Positions 25,337 through 33,704 of a DNA stretch of 64,000 bases are shown here, in pieces (positions within the stretch are counted from its first letter, which is position 1; the number at the start of each line of letters is the position of its first letter). The notes under the pieces are model-generated. The model was not told where the DNA came from, searched no databases, and saw only the letters and a list, made by a program, of their open reading frames with translations. The DNA comes from CAZSSH01 sp964609825 (GTDB taxonomy: Bacteria; Verrucomicrobiota; Lentisphaeria; Victivallales; Victivallaceae). Both the position numbers and the translations under genes were made by a program. The stretch lies in assembly GCA_964609825.1 (NCBI GenBank), contig CAZSSH010000007.1, positions 62,001 through 126,000 on the forward strand, in the 5' to 3' direction.

Positions 25337-26200
25337 TTATTTGGAGTGGGACACGATTTCGCCGGGCAGCGTGCTCGCGTTTTCACTCAAACTGCGGCCG
25401 GGGTAAATGGCCGTATGGATGCCGGTGTGGACGTTTTCGCCGATGATGGCACCGAATTTACGCCGGCCGGTGTCGAGCAGCTGCCGGTTTAAGAGCCACG
25501 AGTGGTTTTTGCCGTCGTGGCGCAAATTGGAGATGATCGTCCCGGCACCGAAGTTGACGCGGTCGCAAATGACCGAGTCTCCGGCATAGCTCAAATGGCC
25601 GATACTCACCTTGTCGCCGACAAGCGAATTTTTGATCTCAACCGCCTGGCCGATGTGGCAGCCGTCTCCGATGCTGGTCGAGCCGCGCAAATAGCAATTG
25701 GGCCCGATTTTGCAGTTTTTGCCGATGACGACGTTGCCCTCAATGTAGACGCCGGGCAAAATCACGCTGTTTTCGCCGACATTGACAAAACCGTCGATAG
25801 TGACGTTGGGGCGGACGACGCCGCGGATGTCGTTGTACTTGATTTCACCGACCAGCTGCTCGTTGAGGGCAAGCAAATCCCATGGATGGCGGATGCGCTT
25901 GGAGGCCTCGTCGGGGCAGATGTCGGTCGAGCCGGTTTTGCCGCTGATTTTGACCGAGGCCAAAACGGCATGATCCACCGGATCGCGGACGATGCAATTG
26001 GACATGGTCTGGGTGAGTTTGTATGCCAAGTCGGCCGAAATCAAAAAATCGGCGCGGACGGTGATCTCGCGGTCGTCACAGGCGGGAAAACGCTTGGCAA
26101 TCAGATCGGCAACGGTTTTGCCGGCGATTTTAATCGCGGAGACTTCACGGGTGATCGGATAAAGTGACGCAATTTGAATGGGCTCAATATTGATTAACAT
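25337..26200 (-). CDS. Left-handed beta-helix acyltransferase-like protein (GlmU C-terminal-like)
   Basis: The protein of 287 residues has a short N-terminal part (about 1-110) with RHPWDLLALNEQLVGEI, which resembles the linker between pyrophosphorylase and acyltransferase domains in GlmU-like enzymes. From about 115 to 280 it has hexapeptide repeats of the left-handed beta-helix (VTIDGFVNVGENSVILPGVY, VVIGKNCKIGPNC, SIGDGCHIG). No nucleotidyltransferase domain with a GxGTRM motif is present. It starts at ATG 26200 with GGGAG upstream; a longer frame to 26374 only shadows glmM. It lies 20 bases after glmM, so glucosamine-1-phosphate acetylation or a related sugar-phosphate modification is a fair inference, not a proof. 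Confidence 0.75.
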   Translation of the reverse strand: MLINIEPIQIASLYPITREVSAIKIAGKTVADLIAKRFPACDDREITVRADFLISADLAYKLTQTMSNCIVRDPVDHAVLASVKISGKTGSTDICPDEASKRIRHPWDLLALNEQLVGEIKYNDIRGVVRPNVTIDGFVNVGENSVILPGVYIEGNVVIGKNCKIGPNCYLRGSTSIGDGCHIGQAVEIKNSLVGDKVSIGHLSYAGDSVICDRVNFGAGTIISNLRHDGKNHSWLLNRQLLDTGRRKFGAIIGENVHTGIHTAIYPGRSLSENASTLPGEIVSHSK

Positions 26201-26220
26201 AATTACTCCCAATTGGTGGT

Positions 26221-27570
26221 TTAATCGAGCTCGGTTTTGGCGGCGGCGGAGAGTTTGTCGATCCACATCGCCACATTGGCGGCGGTTTCGGCTTCGACCA
26301 AAATGCGGATCTTGTTTTCGGTACCCGAGTAGCGGACGATGGTGCGCCCGGAGTCGCCGAGACAGCGCTCGCACTCGGCGATGGCGGCGGGGAGCAGTGA
26401 CAAATCCTTTAAGGGTACTTTGCGCTTGACCGCAAACGAACTGATTTTTTGCGGAAAAACGGTCATAAAAGAGGCTAGCTCGGACAAACTCTTGTTGCTC
26501 CGCTTCATATACTCCAACACATGCAGCGCCGAGATGATCCCGTCGCCGGTGGTCGCGTAATCCATAAAAATGATGTGGCCCGACTGTTCGCCGCCGATGT
26601 TGAAGCCTTTTTCACGCATGCGCTCAATCACGTAGCGGTCGCCGACGTCGGTGACCTCGACCTTGATGTTGGCTTGCTTCATGGCGCGGTGGAGCCCCAG
26701 ATTGCTCATGCTGGTGACAACGACGGTGTCGTCAACCAATTTGCGGCGGGACTGGTAATCCAACGCCAGCATGCCGATGATACGGTCCCCGTTGACCTCA
26801 TTGCCGTTCTCGTCGCAAAAAATCACCCGGTCGGCGTCACCGTCCAAGGCAATCCCGGCGTCGGCGCCGTGTTTGCGGACGAGTTCGCCGATAAACTCGG
26901 GGTGCATCGCGCCGCAGTTTTGGTTGATGTTAAACCCGTCGGGTTTGACCGAGTACTCAATCACTTCGGCGCCGAGCTCGCGAAAGATCAAAGGCGCAAT
27001 CGAGTAGGCCGCCCCGTTGGCGCAATCGAGGACGATTTTAAGACCCTTTAACGAATTGTTTTTGACCGAGCTTTTGGCAAACTCGATGTAGCGGCCGCGG
27101 GCATCGTCGATGCGGTAGGCTTTGCCGATGGCGTCGCCCTTGATGTGCTCGTTGGCGGCGCTTGCGGACAAAATATGCTTCTCGATCTCAAGCTCGATGC
27201 TGTCCGCAAGCTTGAAGCCGTCGGCGGCAAAAATTTTGATCCCGTTGTCCTCGGCCGGGTTGTGGCTGGCGGTAATCATAATGCCGCAACAGGCCCCCAT
27301 CGAGCGGGTCAGGTGGGCGACCGCCGGGGTCGGCATCGGGCCCACGGCCAAAACATCCATGCCCATACTCAAAAGGCCGCTCGTAATCGCGTTTTCGAGC
27401 ATGTAGCCGGAGATGCGGGTGTCTTTACCGAGGACGGCGCGCTGGCGGCCCGACATGGTTTCGCCGAATACTTGAGCGGTGGCTTTGCCCACCGCCAGTG
27501 CCATTTCGGCGGTGATCGGGTAAATATTGGCCTTGCCGCGAATGCCGTCGGTGCCAAATAATTTTTTCAT
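26221..27570 (-). CDS. glmM: Phosphoglucosamine mutase
   Basis: GlmM converts glucosamine-6-phosphate to glucosamine-1-phosphate on the way to UDP-GlcNAc for peptidoglycan and lipopolysaccharide. The 449-residue protein starts KKLFGTDGIRGKAN, has the phospho-serine loop ITASHNPAEDNGIK near residue 101, the metal-binding DGDADR motif near 241, the sugar-binding GGEQSGH near 326 and the phosphate-binding RYSGTENKIRILVE near 408. Length is normal. Its ATG overlaps the holB stop as ATGA, and the operon tmk, holB, glmM and the beta-helix gene follows. Confidence 0.96.
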   Translation of the reverse strand: MKKLFGTDGIRGKANIYPITAEMALAVGKATAQVFGETMSGRQRAVLGKDTRISGYMLENAITSGLLSMGMDVLAVGPMPTPAVAHLTRSMGACCGIMITASHNPAEDNGIKIFAADGFKLADSIELEIEKHILSASAANEHIKGDAIGKAYRIDDARGRYIEFAKSSVKNNSLKGLKIVLDCANGAAYSIAPLIFRELGAEVIEYSVKPDGFNINQNCGAMHPEFIGELVRKHGADAGIALDGDADRVIFCDENGNEVNGDRIIGMLALDYQSRRKLVDDTVVVTSMSNLGLHRAMKQANIKVEVTDVGDRYVIERMREKGFNIGGEQSGHIIFMDYATTGDGIISALHVLEYMKRSNKSLSELASFMTVFPQKISSFAVKRKVPLKDLSLLPAAIAECERCLGDSGRTIVRYSGTENKIRILVEAETAANVAMWIDKLSAAAKTELD

Positions 27571-28637
27571 AATGACAATATCTCCTCTTGATATGATAAA
27601 TTCATGATAAACGTCCGCAACGCCAGTTCCTCGTTGACGTTGAAGCGCAAAGTAAACAACAAATTCTCCGCCTCTTTGAGTGCTCCGAGCGCGCGGTCGC
27701 TGTCGATGTTTGCCGGGATCTCTAAATCCTTAAACACTTCCGGGTTGGGCAAATCGGCAAAAACCACTCCTTGTGAGAGCAGGTAAAGCTGGGCAAAAAA
27801 GGTGTGAATCGCGCTCAAAAAGTCCTGTCGCTCCTTGATATAGGCCCCGGCGGCGTCGGACTCGAGCTGCTTCTCGAGGCGTTTGACCAAGGCGGGGTCG
27901 ACCTGGCTCGCGGTCGTAAGCTTGGTTTGATAGCTTTCCTCCGTCTTCTGGTCGGCGTCTTTGCTCAGATTGGCGGCGACTTGCAGCACCTTTTGGGCGC
28001 AGGCTTCGAGCTTGGCCAAATCTTTCCCGGCGTCAAAAAAGGCAGTGTTGAGCGCGGCAAAGAGTTCGGTTTGCCCGGCAAAGGTGAAGCGGTGAAAGTT
28101 GTCCGGCAACCGGATGCTCTGGCAGCGTGAGCGGGTCGTCGGCAACAGCGACGACGGTTTGCCGGTAGTGAGCATAAAAAAGGTCGCTTTGGGCGGCTCC
28201 TCCAAGGTTTTTAAAAAGGCGTTTTGCGACTCCTCATTCATCCGGTCGGCATCAAAAATAATGCCGAATTTGGCATTGGCTTCGCCGGTGCTGCTCAAGT
28301 AAAACTGCCCCTCAAAGCTGCGCATGGTATTGGGCTCGGGGTTGCGGCGGTCGCCGATGCGGATCTCGTACTGTTTGCCGACCGGGCTCAAGGTGTATGT
28401 TTCGGGGTATTTGCGCTCCTCCAACTGGCGGCAGACCCGGCAGACGGTGCACGGCTCGCCGTCGCCGGACTCCGGGCACCCGGCAATCTGTGAGAGGACG
28501 ACCGTAAAGTCCTCGCGGGTTTTGGCCGCGTCGGACTCGATCAGAAACGCGTGCGCCAGCCGGTGATGCCGTTTGGCGTTGAGGAGCTGGCGGACGGTCT
28601 CGGGGTAGCGCTCCATGTATTGGTGAAATAAACTCAT
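27567..28637 (-). CDS. holB: DNA polymerase III delta-prime subunit
   Basis: The product is a clamp-loader subunit. The 356-residue protein shows the HRLAHAFLIESDAAKTR opening, a four-cysteine zinc module (CPESGDGEPCTVCRVC, near residues 54-69), and the sensor region ANAKFGIIFDADRMNEESQNAFLKTLEEPP near 120 to 150, followed by LLPTTRSRCQSIRLP. The P-loop is degenerate: SDAAKT replaces GxxGxGKT, as expected for a delta-prime subunit that does not hydrolyse ATP. It sits between tmk and glmM, a frequent tmk-holB order in bacteria, and overlaps glmM by four bases. Confidence 0.9.
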   Translation of the reverse strand: MSLFHQYMERYPETVRQLLNAKRHHRLAHAFLIESDAAKTREDFTVVLSQIAGCPESGDGEPCTVCRVCRQLEERKYPETYTLSPVGKQYEIRIGDRRNPEPNTMRSFEGQFYLSSTGEANAKFGIIFDADRMNEESQNAFLKTLEEPPKATFFMLTTGKPSSLLPTTRSRCQSIRLPDNFHRFTFAGQTELFAALNTAFFDAGKDLAKLEACAQKVLQVAANLSKDADQKTEESYQTKLTTASQVDPALVKRLEKQLESDAAGAYIKERQDFLSAIHTFFAQLYLLSQGVVFADLPNPEVFKDLEIPANIDSDRALGALKEAENLLFTLRFNVNEELALRTFIMNLSYQEEILSL

Positions 28638-28711
28638 ATTTTTACAGAAACTCTATGGATTGGTAAATGATGCCGGGTGACTTATTAATGTAACTCCTCC
28701 CGGCGGTTTTT

Positions 28712-29380
28712 TCAAGTTTCGACTGCAATAAAAGCATCGACCAGCTTGACGATATTTTGGTGGATGTGCTCGATGGTCCCGGCGGCGTCGATGATCTTGA
28801 TCCGCCGGGGCTCCTCGGCAGCAAGCGCCAAAAAGCGATCCATCACCTGCCGGTGAAAGGTGTTGTTTTCGAGCTCAAAGCGGTCGTATTCGCCCTGCGT
28901 CTCGGCACGGTTGCGCGTCCGGGCAAAGCCATGCTCGGGGTCGAGGTGAAACAAAATGGTGAGGTCGGGCCTTGTCTCCGAGCTTGCCAAATCGTTGAGC
29001 AAACGGATCGACTCATCCGAGAGTTTGCGCCCCCCGCCCTGATAGGCGAGACTCGAGTCGGTGTAGCGGTCGCAGAGGACGGCCTGCCCCGCATGCAAGG
29101 CGGGTAAAATGACTTCTCTTACGTGCTGACTCCGGGCCGCCTCAATGAGCAGCAGCTCGGTCATCGGGTGCATCATCTCCGGGCCACGGTGATTTTTGAC
29201 CACGGCGCGCAACTCCTCGGCCAAGGGGGTGCCGCCCGGTTCGCGGGTGGCGACGACGGCAAAGCCGCGTTTGGCGAGGTAATCGCTTAAGAGTTTGATC
29301 TGGGTGCTTTTGCCCGCCCCTTCGGGCCCTTCAAAGGTAATGAACAATCCGGCGCGTCGGACTTTGGTGGTGTTTTTCAT
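28712..29380 (-). CDS. tmk: Thymidylate kinase (dTMP kinase)
   Basis: Tmk phosphorylates dTMP to dTDP. The 222-residue protein has the P-loop FEGPEGAGKSTQ near residue 17, the DR(Y/H) motif in LCDRYTDSSLAYQGGGRKL near 103, and the REPGGTPLAEELR block near 46. A short lysine/arginine-rich start precedes the P-loop. The ribosome site is weak. It is divergent from the AICAR formyltransferase gene, and the two promoters share a perfect inverted repeat at 29410-29447. It heads the operon with holB, glmM and the beta-helix gene. Confidence 0.95.
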   Translation of the reverse strand: MKNTTKVRRAGLFITFEGPEGAGKSTQIKLLSDYLAKRGFAVVATREPGGTPLAEELRAVVKNHRGPEMMHPMTELLLIEAARSQHVREVILPALHAGQAVLCDRYTDSSLAYQGGGRKLSDESIRLLNDLASSETRPDLTILFHLDPEHGFARTRNRAETQGEYDRFELENNTFHRQVMDRFLALAAEEPRRIKIIDAAGTIEHIHQNIVKLVDAFIAVET

Positions 29381-29407
29381 ATTTTATCACTTTTTTTTCT
29401 CAAAATA

Positions 29408-29449
29408 ATTATAACACCATTTGCCCAAAACTTCAAATGGTGTTATATT
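29408..29449. promoter_or_regulatory. Symmetrical divergent promoter pair on a perfect inverted repeat (tmk / AICAR formyltransferase)
   Basis: A perfect 14-bp inverted repeat (29410-29423 with 29434-29447, 10-base spacer) lies between the divergent genes. Rightward, TTGCCC (29421-29426) is followed 17 bases later by TATATT (29444-29449). Leftward, TTGAAG (29436-29431) is followed 17 bases later by TATAAT (29413-29408). Both -35 boxes thus meet in the centre. The repeat is AT-rich and not followed by a classical terminator context. A dimeric regulator bound here would control both directions at once. Confidence 0.5.
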
Positions 29450-29491
29450 TTATTTGTGTATTTTTTATTAAAACTCAGGAAAGATTGAAAT

Positions 29492-30610
29492 ATGGCAAAA
29501 GAATTGACCCGAAACAGCTACTTGTCCAAAAACACCGGCGATTATGCCGATACCGTCGAGATCGGCGGGCGCACCTATGTCAAGGTGGACGACCTTCGTT
29601 ACGGCACCAACCCCCACCAGTCGGCGGCGTTTTACCGTCCGGCGGACGGCGGCGCGGTGATTGGCGGCATGAAAATTTTGAAAACCGGCAAGAGCGGGCT
29701 CTCGCAGACCAACTTGGAAGACATTTCCTACGCGTTAAACATCATCAAGTTTTTTGACCGTCCGGCCTGCGCGGTGATGAAGCACGTCAACCCCTCCGGT
29801 GCCGCCGTTGCCAAAGCCGGGGAGACCATAACGCAGGTTTACTTAAAAGCCCGTGACGCCGATGCCCGGGCGGCCTTCGGCAGCTCGATCGCCTTTAACG
29901 TCGAAGTGGATGTCGAGACCGCCCGCGAAATCATGTCCACCTTTGTCGAGTGCGTGGTCGCTCCCTCCTATGCGGCCGGAGTCCTTGAGATTTTCAACGA
30001 CGGCGAAACTTACAAGCTCAATAAACACATCCGCATCATCCAGTCGGGCGACATCGCCAAGCTTCCCAAATTCGTCGGCGAAGCGGGCCCCGAGCACAAT
30101 ACCTTTAAAGTGTTGGCCGACGGCTCGCTGGTGGTGGCGGCGCCCCTTTTGACAAGCTTGCGCTCGGTTGCCGATTTGACTTTGGCCGAAGCCGAAAACA
30201 CCCGCGCCGGACAGCAAAAATCGATCCATCAGGCGACCAGACAGCAGCTGGACGATTTGTTGTTTGCCTGGTACGTCAACTTGAGCGTCCGCTCCAACGG
30301 TGTGGTGATTGTCAAAGACGGTCAGACTTTGTCCGTCGGCACCGGCGAGCAGGACCGGGTCGGCGCCATTGAGCAGGCGATTGCCAAATTTGAGCAAAAA
30401 TACCACGGCGACGGGACATTGCCCGGCTCGGTGATGGCCAGTGACGGCTTTTTCCCGTTTGAGGACGGAGTCGAAGTCGCCGCCAAGGCCGGGGTGACCG
30501 CGATCATCGCGCCGTCGGGTTCCTTGCGCGACGCCGATGTGATCAAGCGTGCCAATGAACTGGGGGTGGCGCTTTATTATGCCCCCGAGCGGATTTTCTC
30601 CCATCACTAA
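29492..30610 (+). CDS. purH: Stand-alone AICAR formyltransferase (C-terminal half of PurH)
   Basis: This enzyme formylates AICAR with 10-formyl-tetrahydrofolate, the ninth step of IMP synthesis. The 372-residue protein covers only the formyltransferase domain: DDLRYGTNPHQSAAFY near residue 35, AVMKHVNPSGAAVA near 95 with the catalytic Lys and His, RSNGVVIVKDGQ near 271 and the C-terminal GSVMASDGFFPFEDGVE near 311. The MGS-like IMP cyclohydrolase domain that starts ordinary bifunctional PurH (about 510-530 residues) is missing. The missing activity is supplied by a PurO-type gene at 34193 in the same direction. AGGAAAG precedes the ATG. It is the first gene of a close-packed series to 38574. 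Confidence 0.95.
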   Translation: MAKELTRNSYLSKNTGDYADTVEIGGRTYVKVDDLRYGTNPHQSAAFYRPADGGAVIGGMKILKTGKSGLSQTNLEDISYALNIIKFFDRPACAVMKHVNPSGAAVAKAGETITQVYLKARDADARAAFGSSIAFNVEVDVETAREIMSTFVECVVAPSYAAGVLEIFNDGETYKLNKHIRIIQSGDIAKLPKFVGEAGPEHNTFKVLADGSLVVAAPLLTSLRSVADLTLAEAENTRAGQQKSIHQATRQQLDDLLFAWYVNLSVRSNGVVIVKDGQTLSVGTGEQDRVGAIEQAIAKFEQKYHGDGTLPGSVMASDGFFPFEDGVEVAAKAGVTAIIAPSGSLRDADVIKRANELGVALYYAPERIFSHH

Positions 30611-30647
30611 TCAATAAAAATTTGAGATAAATTGAAGGAATTATACC

Positions 30648-31322
30648 ATGTCGGAAAAAAAATTGACTAAAAAAGAGAATTCGGAAATCTCGTCGATGCT
30701 CTTTAACGACTTTGAGCGTTTCGAGTTTTTCTTTGCCGCCCATTGGAAAAAAATCGCCGGCGCGGCGCTGTCGCTCGCGATTGTCATCACCGCCGCCTTT
30801 GGCATCAACTCTTATCTGAAATCGCGTGACCGCAAAGCGGTCAATGCTCTCAATGACGCCAAAACCGAGACCGAAATCGTCGAAGTCTTAAAGGTTTACG
30901 GCAGTCACCGCGCTGCCGACGGCACCCGCATGCGTTTGGCCGGGATGTATGCCGAGAGCAAACGCTATGACGATGCCCGCCAGGTGATCCGTCCGGTGAT
31001 CGGCAACGGCAACGAAAATTTTGCCCCTTATGCCAGGCTTTTGGATGCTTATTACGACGAAGCCGGCGGCAAGCTGGCCGACGCCGCGCAAAAATTTGAG
31101 GCGATCCAAAAGGATCCGTCCGTGCCGGCGCAAGTCCGCCTTGAGGCCGCTTATGCATCGGGCCGGATTTATCTCGAGCTCAAAGAATTTGACAAGGCCA
31201 AGGATTGCCTCCGCAAGGCGGTCACTCCCGGCAACCCGGCGGCCAACCAGTGGCACATGCTCGCCCAGAGTATGCTCAATTTGATCGACGGCGGGGAAAT
31301 CGCTCCGGCGGCCAAAAAGTAA
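30648..31322 (+). CDS. Membrane-anchored TPR protein (YfgM-like topology)
   Basis: The 224-residue protein has a charged cytoplasmic start, one membrane helix at about 36-54 (IAGAALSLAIVITAAFGI) and an extracytoplasmic helical part with TPR-like repeats, for example EAAYASGRIYLELKEFDKAKD near 163. The layout recalls YfgM/ancillary SecYEG-associated proteins, but sequence identity is not evident to me. No signal peptide cleavage site is expected. AAGGAA precedes the ATG. It lies 37 bases after the AICAR formyltransferase gene and 10 bases before the RNA methyltransferase gene, so it is probably co-transcribed with both. Confidence 0.75.
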   Translation: MSEKKLTKKENSEISSMLFNDFERFEFFFAAHWKKIAGAALSLAIVITAAFGINSYLKSRDRKAVNALNDAKTETEIVEVLKVYGSHRAADGTRMRLAGMYAESKRYDDARQVIRPVIGNGNENFAPYARLLDAYYDEAGGKLADAAQKFEAIQKDPSVPAQVRLEAAYASGRIYLELKEFDKAKDCLRKAVTPGNPAANQWHMLAQSMLNLIDGGEIAPAAKK

Positions 31323-31332
31323 GATCGGCTTT

Positions 31333-32082
31333 ATGCTGACCAACAAACAGCAAAGTTTGATCCGCTCGCTGTACACCCGGCACGGCCGTAAAAAGTCCGG
31401 GTGCTGCATCTGCGAGGGGTTGCGCGCGGTGCGCGAGCTTTGCGACCGGCGGCCCGAGCTGGTGGATTTTTTGGTCGTTTCCGATCAATTTAAGGATGAA
31501 ATTGATACCGCGGCGCCGGTGCACCGTTTGCCGGAGCGCGAATTTGCCGAGCTGGCCGGGACGGTCAACTCGCAGGGAATTTTGGCGGTGGCGCGCGTCC
31601 CGGCCGAGCCCGACCGGACGGCGGCCGTTATGCAGCCGTTTATTTTGGCGCTGGACGCCTTGGGCGACCCCGGCAACTTCGGCACCATATGTCGCACGGT
31701 CAAGGCGGCGGGGCTCAATGAGTTGTGGTATACCCGGCACTCGATCGACCCCTTTGGCGACAAGGCGGTGAGATCGGCCTTGGGAGCGCAATTCAGCCTA
31801 AATTTGCGGTGTTTTGCCGATTTGGAGGAGATGCGCGAGTTTGGTTTTGCCAAAGGGTTTGACAAGGTTTTTTTGACCGATCCCCACGGCGGGGAGAGTT
31901 GTTTTACCGCGTCGGATTTGTTTGACAAGTCGATTGTGGTCATTGGCGGCGAGGCCAACGGCGTCGGTTTTTTGGCGGCGAGCCGCAAGGTGATGATCCC
32001 GATGCCGGGCAAGTTTGAGTCGTTAAACGCGGCGCAGGCGGCGACGATTTTTTTGTTTGAGTATGTGAGAAGAATCTCTTAA
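31333..32082 (+). CDS. SpoU/TrmH-family RNA 2'-O-methyltransferase
   Basis: The protein of 249 residues belongs to the SPOUT superfamily. An N-terminal substrate-binding part (about 1-95) is followed by the knotted catalytic domain with the three SpoU motifs: LALDALGDPGNFGTICRT near residue 104, IVVIGGEANGVGF near 199, and IPMPGKFESLNAAQAATIFL near 219. Such enzymes methylate ribose in rRNA (G2251-type) or tRNA with SAM. The exact target nucleotide cannot be inferred. The gene is inside a tight series between a TPR protein and a WecA-like transferase. Confidence 0.9.
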   Translation: MLTNKQQSLIRSLYTRHGRKKSGCCICEGLRAVRELCDRRPELVDFLVVSDQFKDEIDTAAPVHRLPEREFAELAGTVNSQGILAVARVPAEPDRTAAVMQPFILALDALGDPGNFGTICRTVKAAGLNELWYTRHSIDPFGDKAVRSALGAQFSLNLRCFADLEEMREFGFAKGFDKVFLTDPHGGESCFTASDLFDKSIVVIGGEANGVGFLAASRKVMIPMPGKFESLNAAQAATIFLFEYVRRIS

Positions 32083-32104
32083 TAACTATATTTTAGGATT
32101 GTAT

Positions 32105-33217
32105 ATGGGTAATTGGGTACAGATTTATTTGTTCGCCTTTTTGGCGGGAGCGATTTCGACCTTGCTGTTGACGCCGGTATTTCGTAAAATTGCCGAAGCT
32201 ACCGGTTTTATGGACTGCCCGCAGGGCAACCACAAGGGGCACCGCAAAGCGACACCGTTGCTGGGCGGTGCTTCGATGTTTACCGGGTGGATCCTCTGCA
32301 TCGCGGCCGGGTTGATTGCGGTCAAGTTTAATTTGATTCCGTACTTCAGCGACAGCTTAAGTGAGCATTTGCCGGGGATATCCCGTTCGGCGTTTCCTTT
32401 GGGGATGATTGCTTTGGGCGCGTTTCTCGCCGTGCTGCTGGGGCTCATTGACGACAAATATGCTTTGAGCGCTGCTCAAAAATTCGGCGGCCAATTCATT
32501 ATTGCCGCCATCGCTGTCACTTGGGGCGGGGTCAAAGTAAGTTTCTTTATCAACAACCCGGAGTTTATCTGGTGCTGCTCAGTGTTTTGGATCATGCTGT
32601 TGATGAATTCGATCAATTTTTTTGACAACATGGACGGGCTTGCCGTCGGCACCATCAGCATTGCGATGATGTTTTTTTCGATCATCGCCGCATTGAATCA
32701 GCAATATTTCATCGCCGTCTTTTCGGCCTTGACTTGCGGCGTCGGTTGCGGTTTCTGGTTTTACAACTACAATCCCGCCACCATCTTTATGGGTGACTCG
32801 GGGAGTCACTTTTTGGGCTACATGGCGGCGGTATTAAGCGCCGGGGTCACGTACTTCTGCAAAGATTACTCGCTTTCGCGTTTCCCGATTTTGATGCCGC
32901 TCTTTATTTTGGCCTTGCCGCTGTTTGACACGGCGATGGTGGTGCTGATCCGCACCTTAAACAAGAAACCGTTTTGGATCGGTGACCATAATCACATCTC
33001 GCACCGCTTTGTCCGCATGGGCCTCAGCCGCAAACAGGCGGTGTGGCTGGTGCATTTGCTGGCATTGTGCATCGGGCTCGGGATTTTGCCGGTGTTTTGG
33101 GGTAACTTCAAGACCGCGGCGATTTTGGTCACGCAATCGATGCTGATCCTTTTGGTCGTCAGCATCATGCAATTTACTTTGTCGGATCGTCAGGATACCC
33201 GTGAAGATAAAAAATAA
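32105..33217 (+). CDS. Undecaprenyl-phosphate sugar-1-phosphate transferase (WecA/MraY-like)
   Basis: The 370-residue multi-spanning membrane protein transfers a sugar-1-phosphate from a UDP-sugar to undecaprenyl phosphate. Marks in order are KATPLLGGASMF near 48, the Asp pair in GLIDDKYALSA near 117, the catalytic block FFDNMDGLAVG near 178, MGDSGSHFLGY near 230, and GDHNHISHR near 297, the histidine motif of WecA-type rather than MraY-type enzymes. About ten hydrophobic segments are visible. An in-frame TTG at 32099 would add two residues, but ATG at 32105 has AGGA at the right distance. The likely role is to start a lipid-linked O-antigen or capsule unit. Confidence 0.9.
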   Translation: MGNWVQIYLFAFLAGAISTLLLTPVFRKIAEATGFMDCPQGNHKGHRKATPLLGGASMFTGWILCIAAGLIAVKFNLIPYFSDSLSEHLPGISRSAFPLGMIALGAFLAVLLGLIDDKYALSAAQKFGGQFIIAAIAVTWGGVKVSFFINNPEFIWCCSVFWIMLLMNSINFFDNMDGLAVGTISIAMMFFSIIAALNQQYFIAVFSALTCGVGCGFWFYNYNPATIFMGDSGSHFLGYMAAVLSAGVTYFCKDYSLSRFPILMPLFILALPLFDTAMVVLIRTLNKKPFWIGDHNHISHRFVRMGLSRKQAVWLVHLLALCIGLGILPVFWGNFKTAAILVTQSMLILLVVSIMQFTLSDRQDTREDKK

Positions 33218-33230
33218 GGAAGCGGTAATT

Positions 33231-33704
33231 ATGGCACACCATATCGAGCGCCCCGGTTGGGATGAGTATTTTATGAACATCGCCCATGTCGTCGCCAGCC
33301 GCAGCAATTGCTGCCGCCGTCAAGTCGCGGCGGTGCTGGTGCTGGATCAACGGATCATCTCCACCGGTTACAACGGGACGCCGCGCGGGATTGCCAACTG
33401 TTGCGACGGCGGCTGCGAGCGCTGCAACTCGGATGTGCCGAGCGGCACCGATTTGCATCAGTGTCTTTGCAGTCACGCCGAGGAAAACGCGATCGTCCAA
33501 GCCGCTTATCACGGGATCGCGGTCAAAAACTCCACGCTGTACACCACCTTCAGCCCCTGTTTGCAGTGCGCCAAGATGGTGATTAATGCGGGGATCAAAG
33601 AGGTGGTATTTCACAAACGTTACTCGATTGACGAAGTTTCCATGCGTCTCTTGCGCGAGGCTGATATTATGGTGCGCTCGCTGGAGGAAAAAGGTGAAGA
33701 TTAA
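33231..33704 (+). CDS. dCMP deaminase (ComEB-like)
   Basis: The 157-residue zinc enzyme deaminates dCMP to dUMP, feeding dTMP synthesis. The family signature is complete: CSHAEENAIVQAA near residue 83, where His and Glu bind zinc and shuttle protons, and SPCLQCAKMVINAGI near 109 with two zinc Cys. An N-terminal CCRRQVAAVLV and GYNGTPRG are also typical of dCMP deaminases. The ATG at 33231 is chosen over 33201 because AAGGAAG precedes it and the protein begins with the family N-terminus. It overlaps the next gene by 11 bases. Together with tmk it makes this a small dTTP-related neighbourhood. Confidence 0.93.
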   Translation: MAHHIERPGWDEYFMNIAHVVASRSNCCRRQVAAVLVLDQRIISTGYNGTPRGIANCCDGGCERCNSDVPSGTDLHQCLCSHAEENAIVQAAYHGIAVKNSTLYTTFSPCLQCAKMVINAGIKEVVFHKRYSIDEVSMRLLREADIMVRSLEEKGED

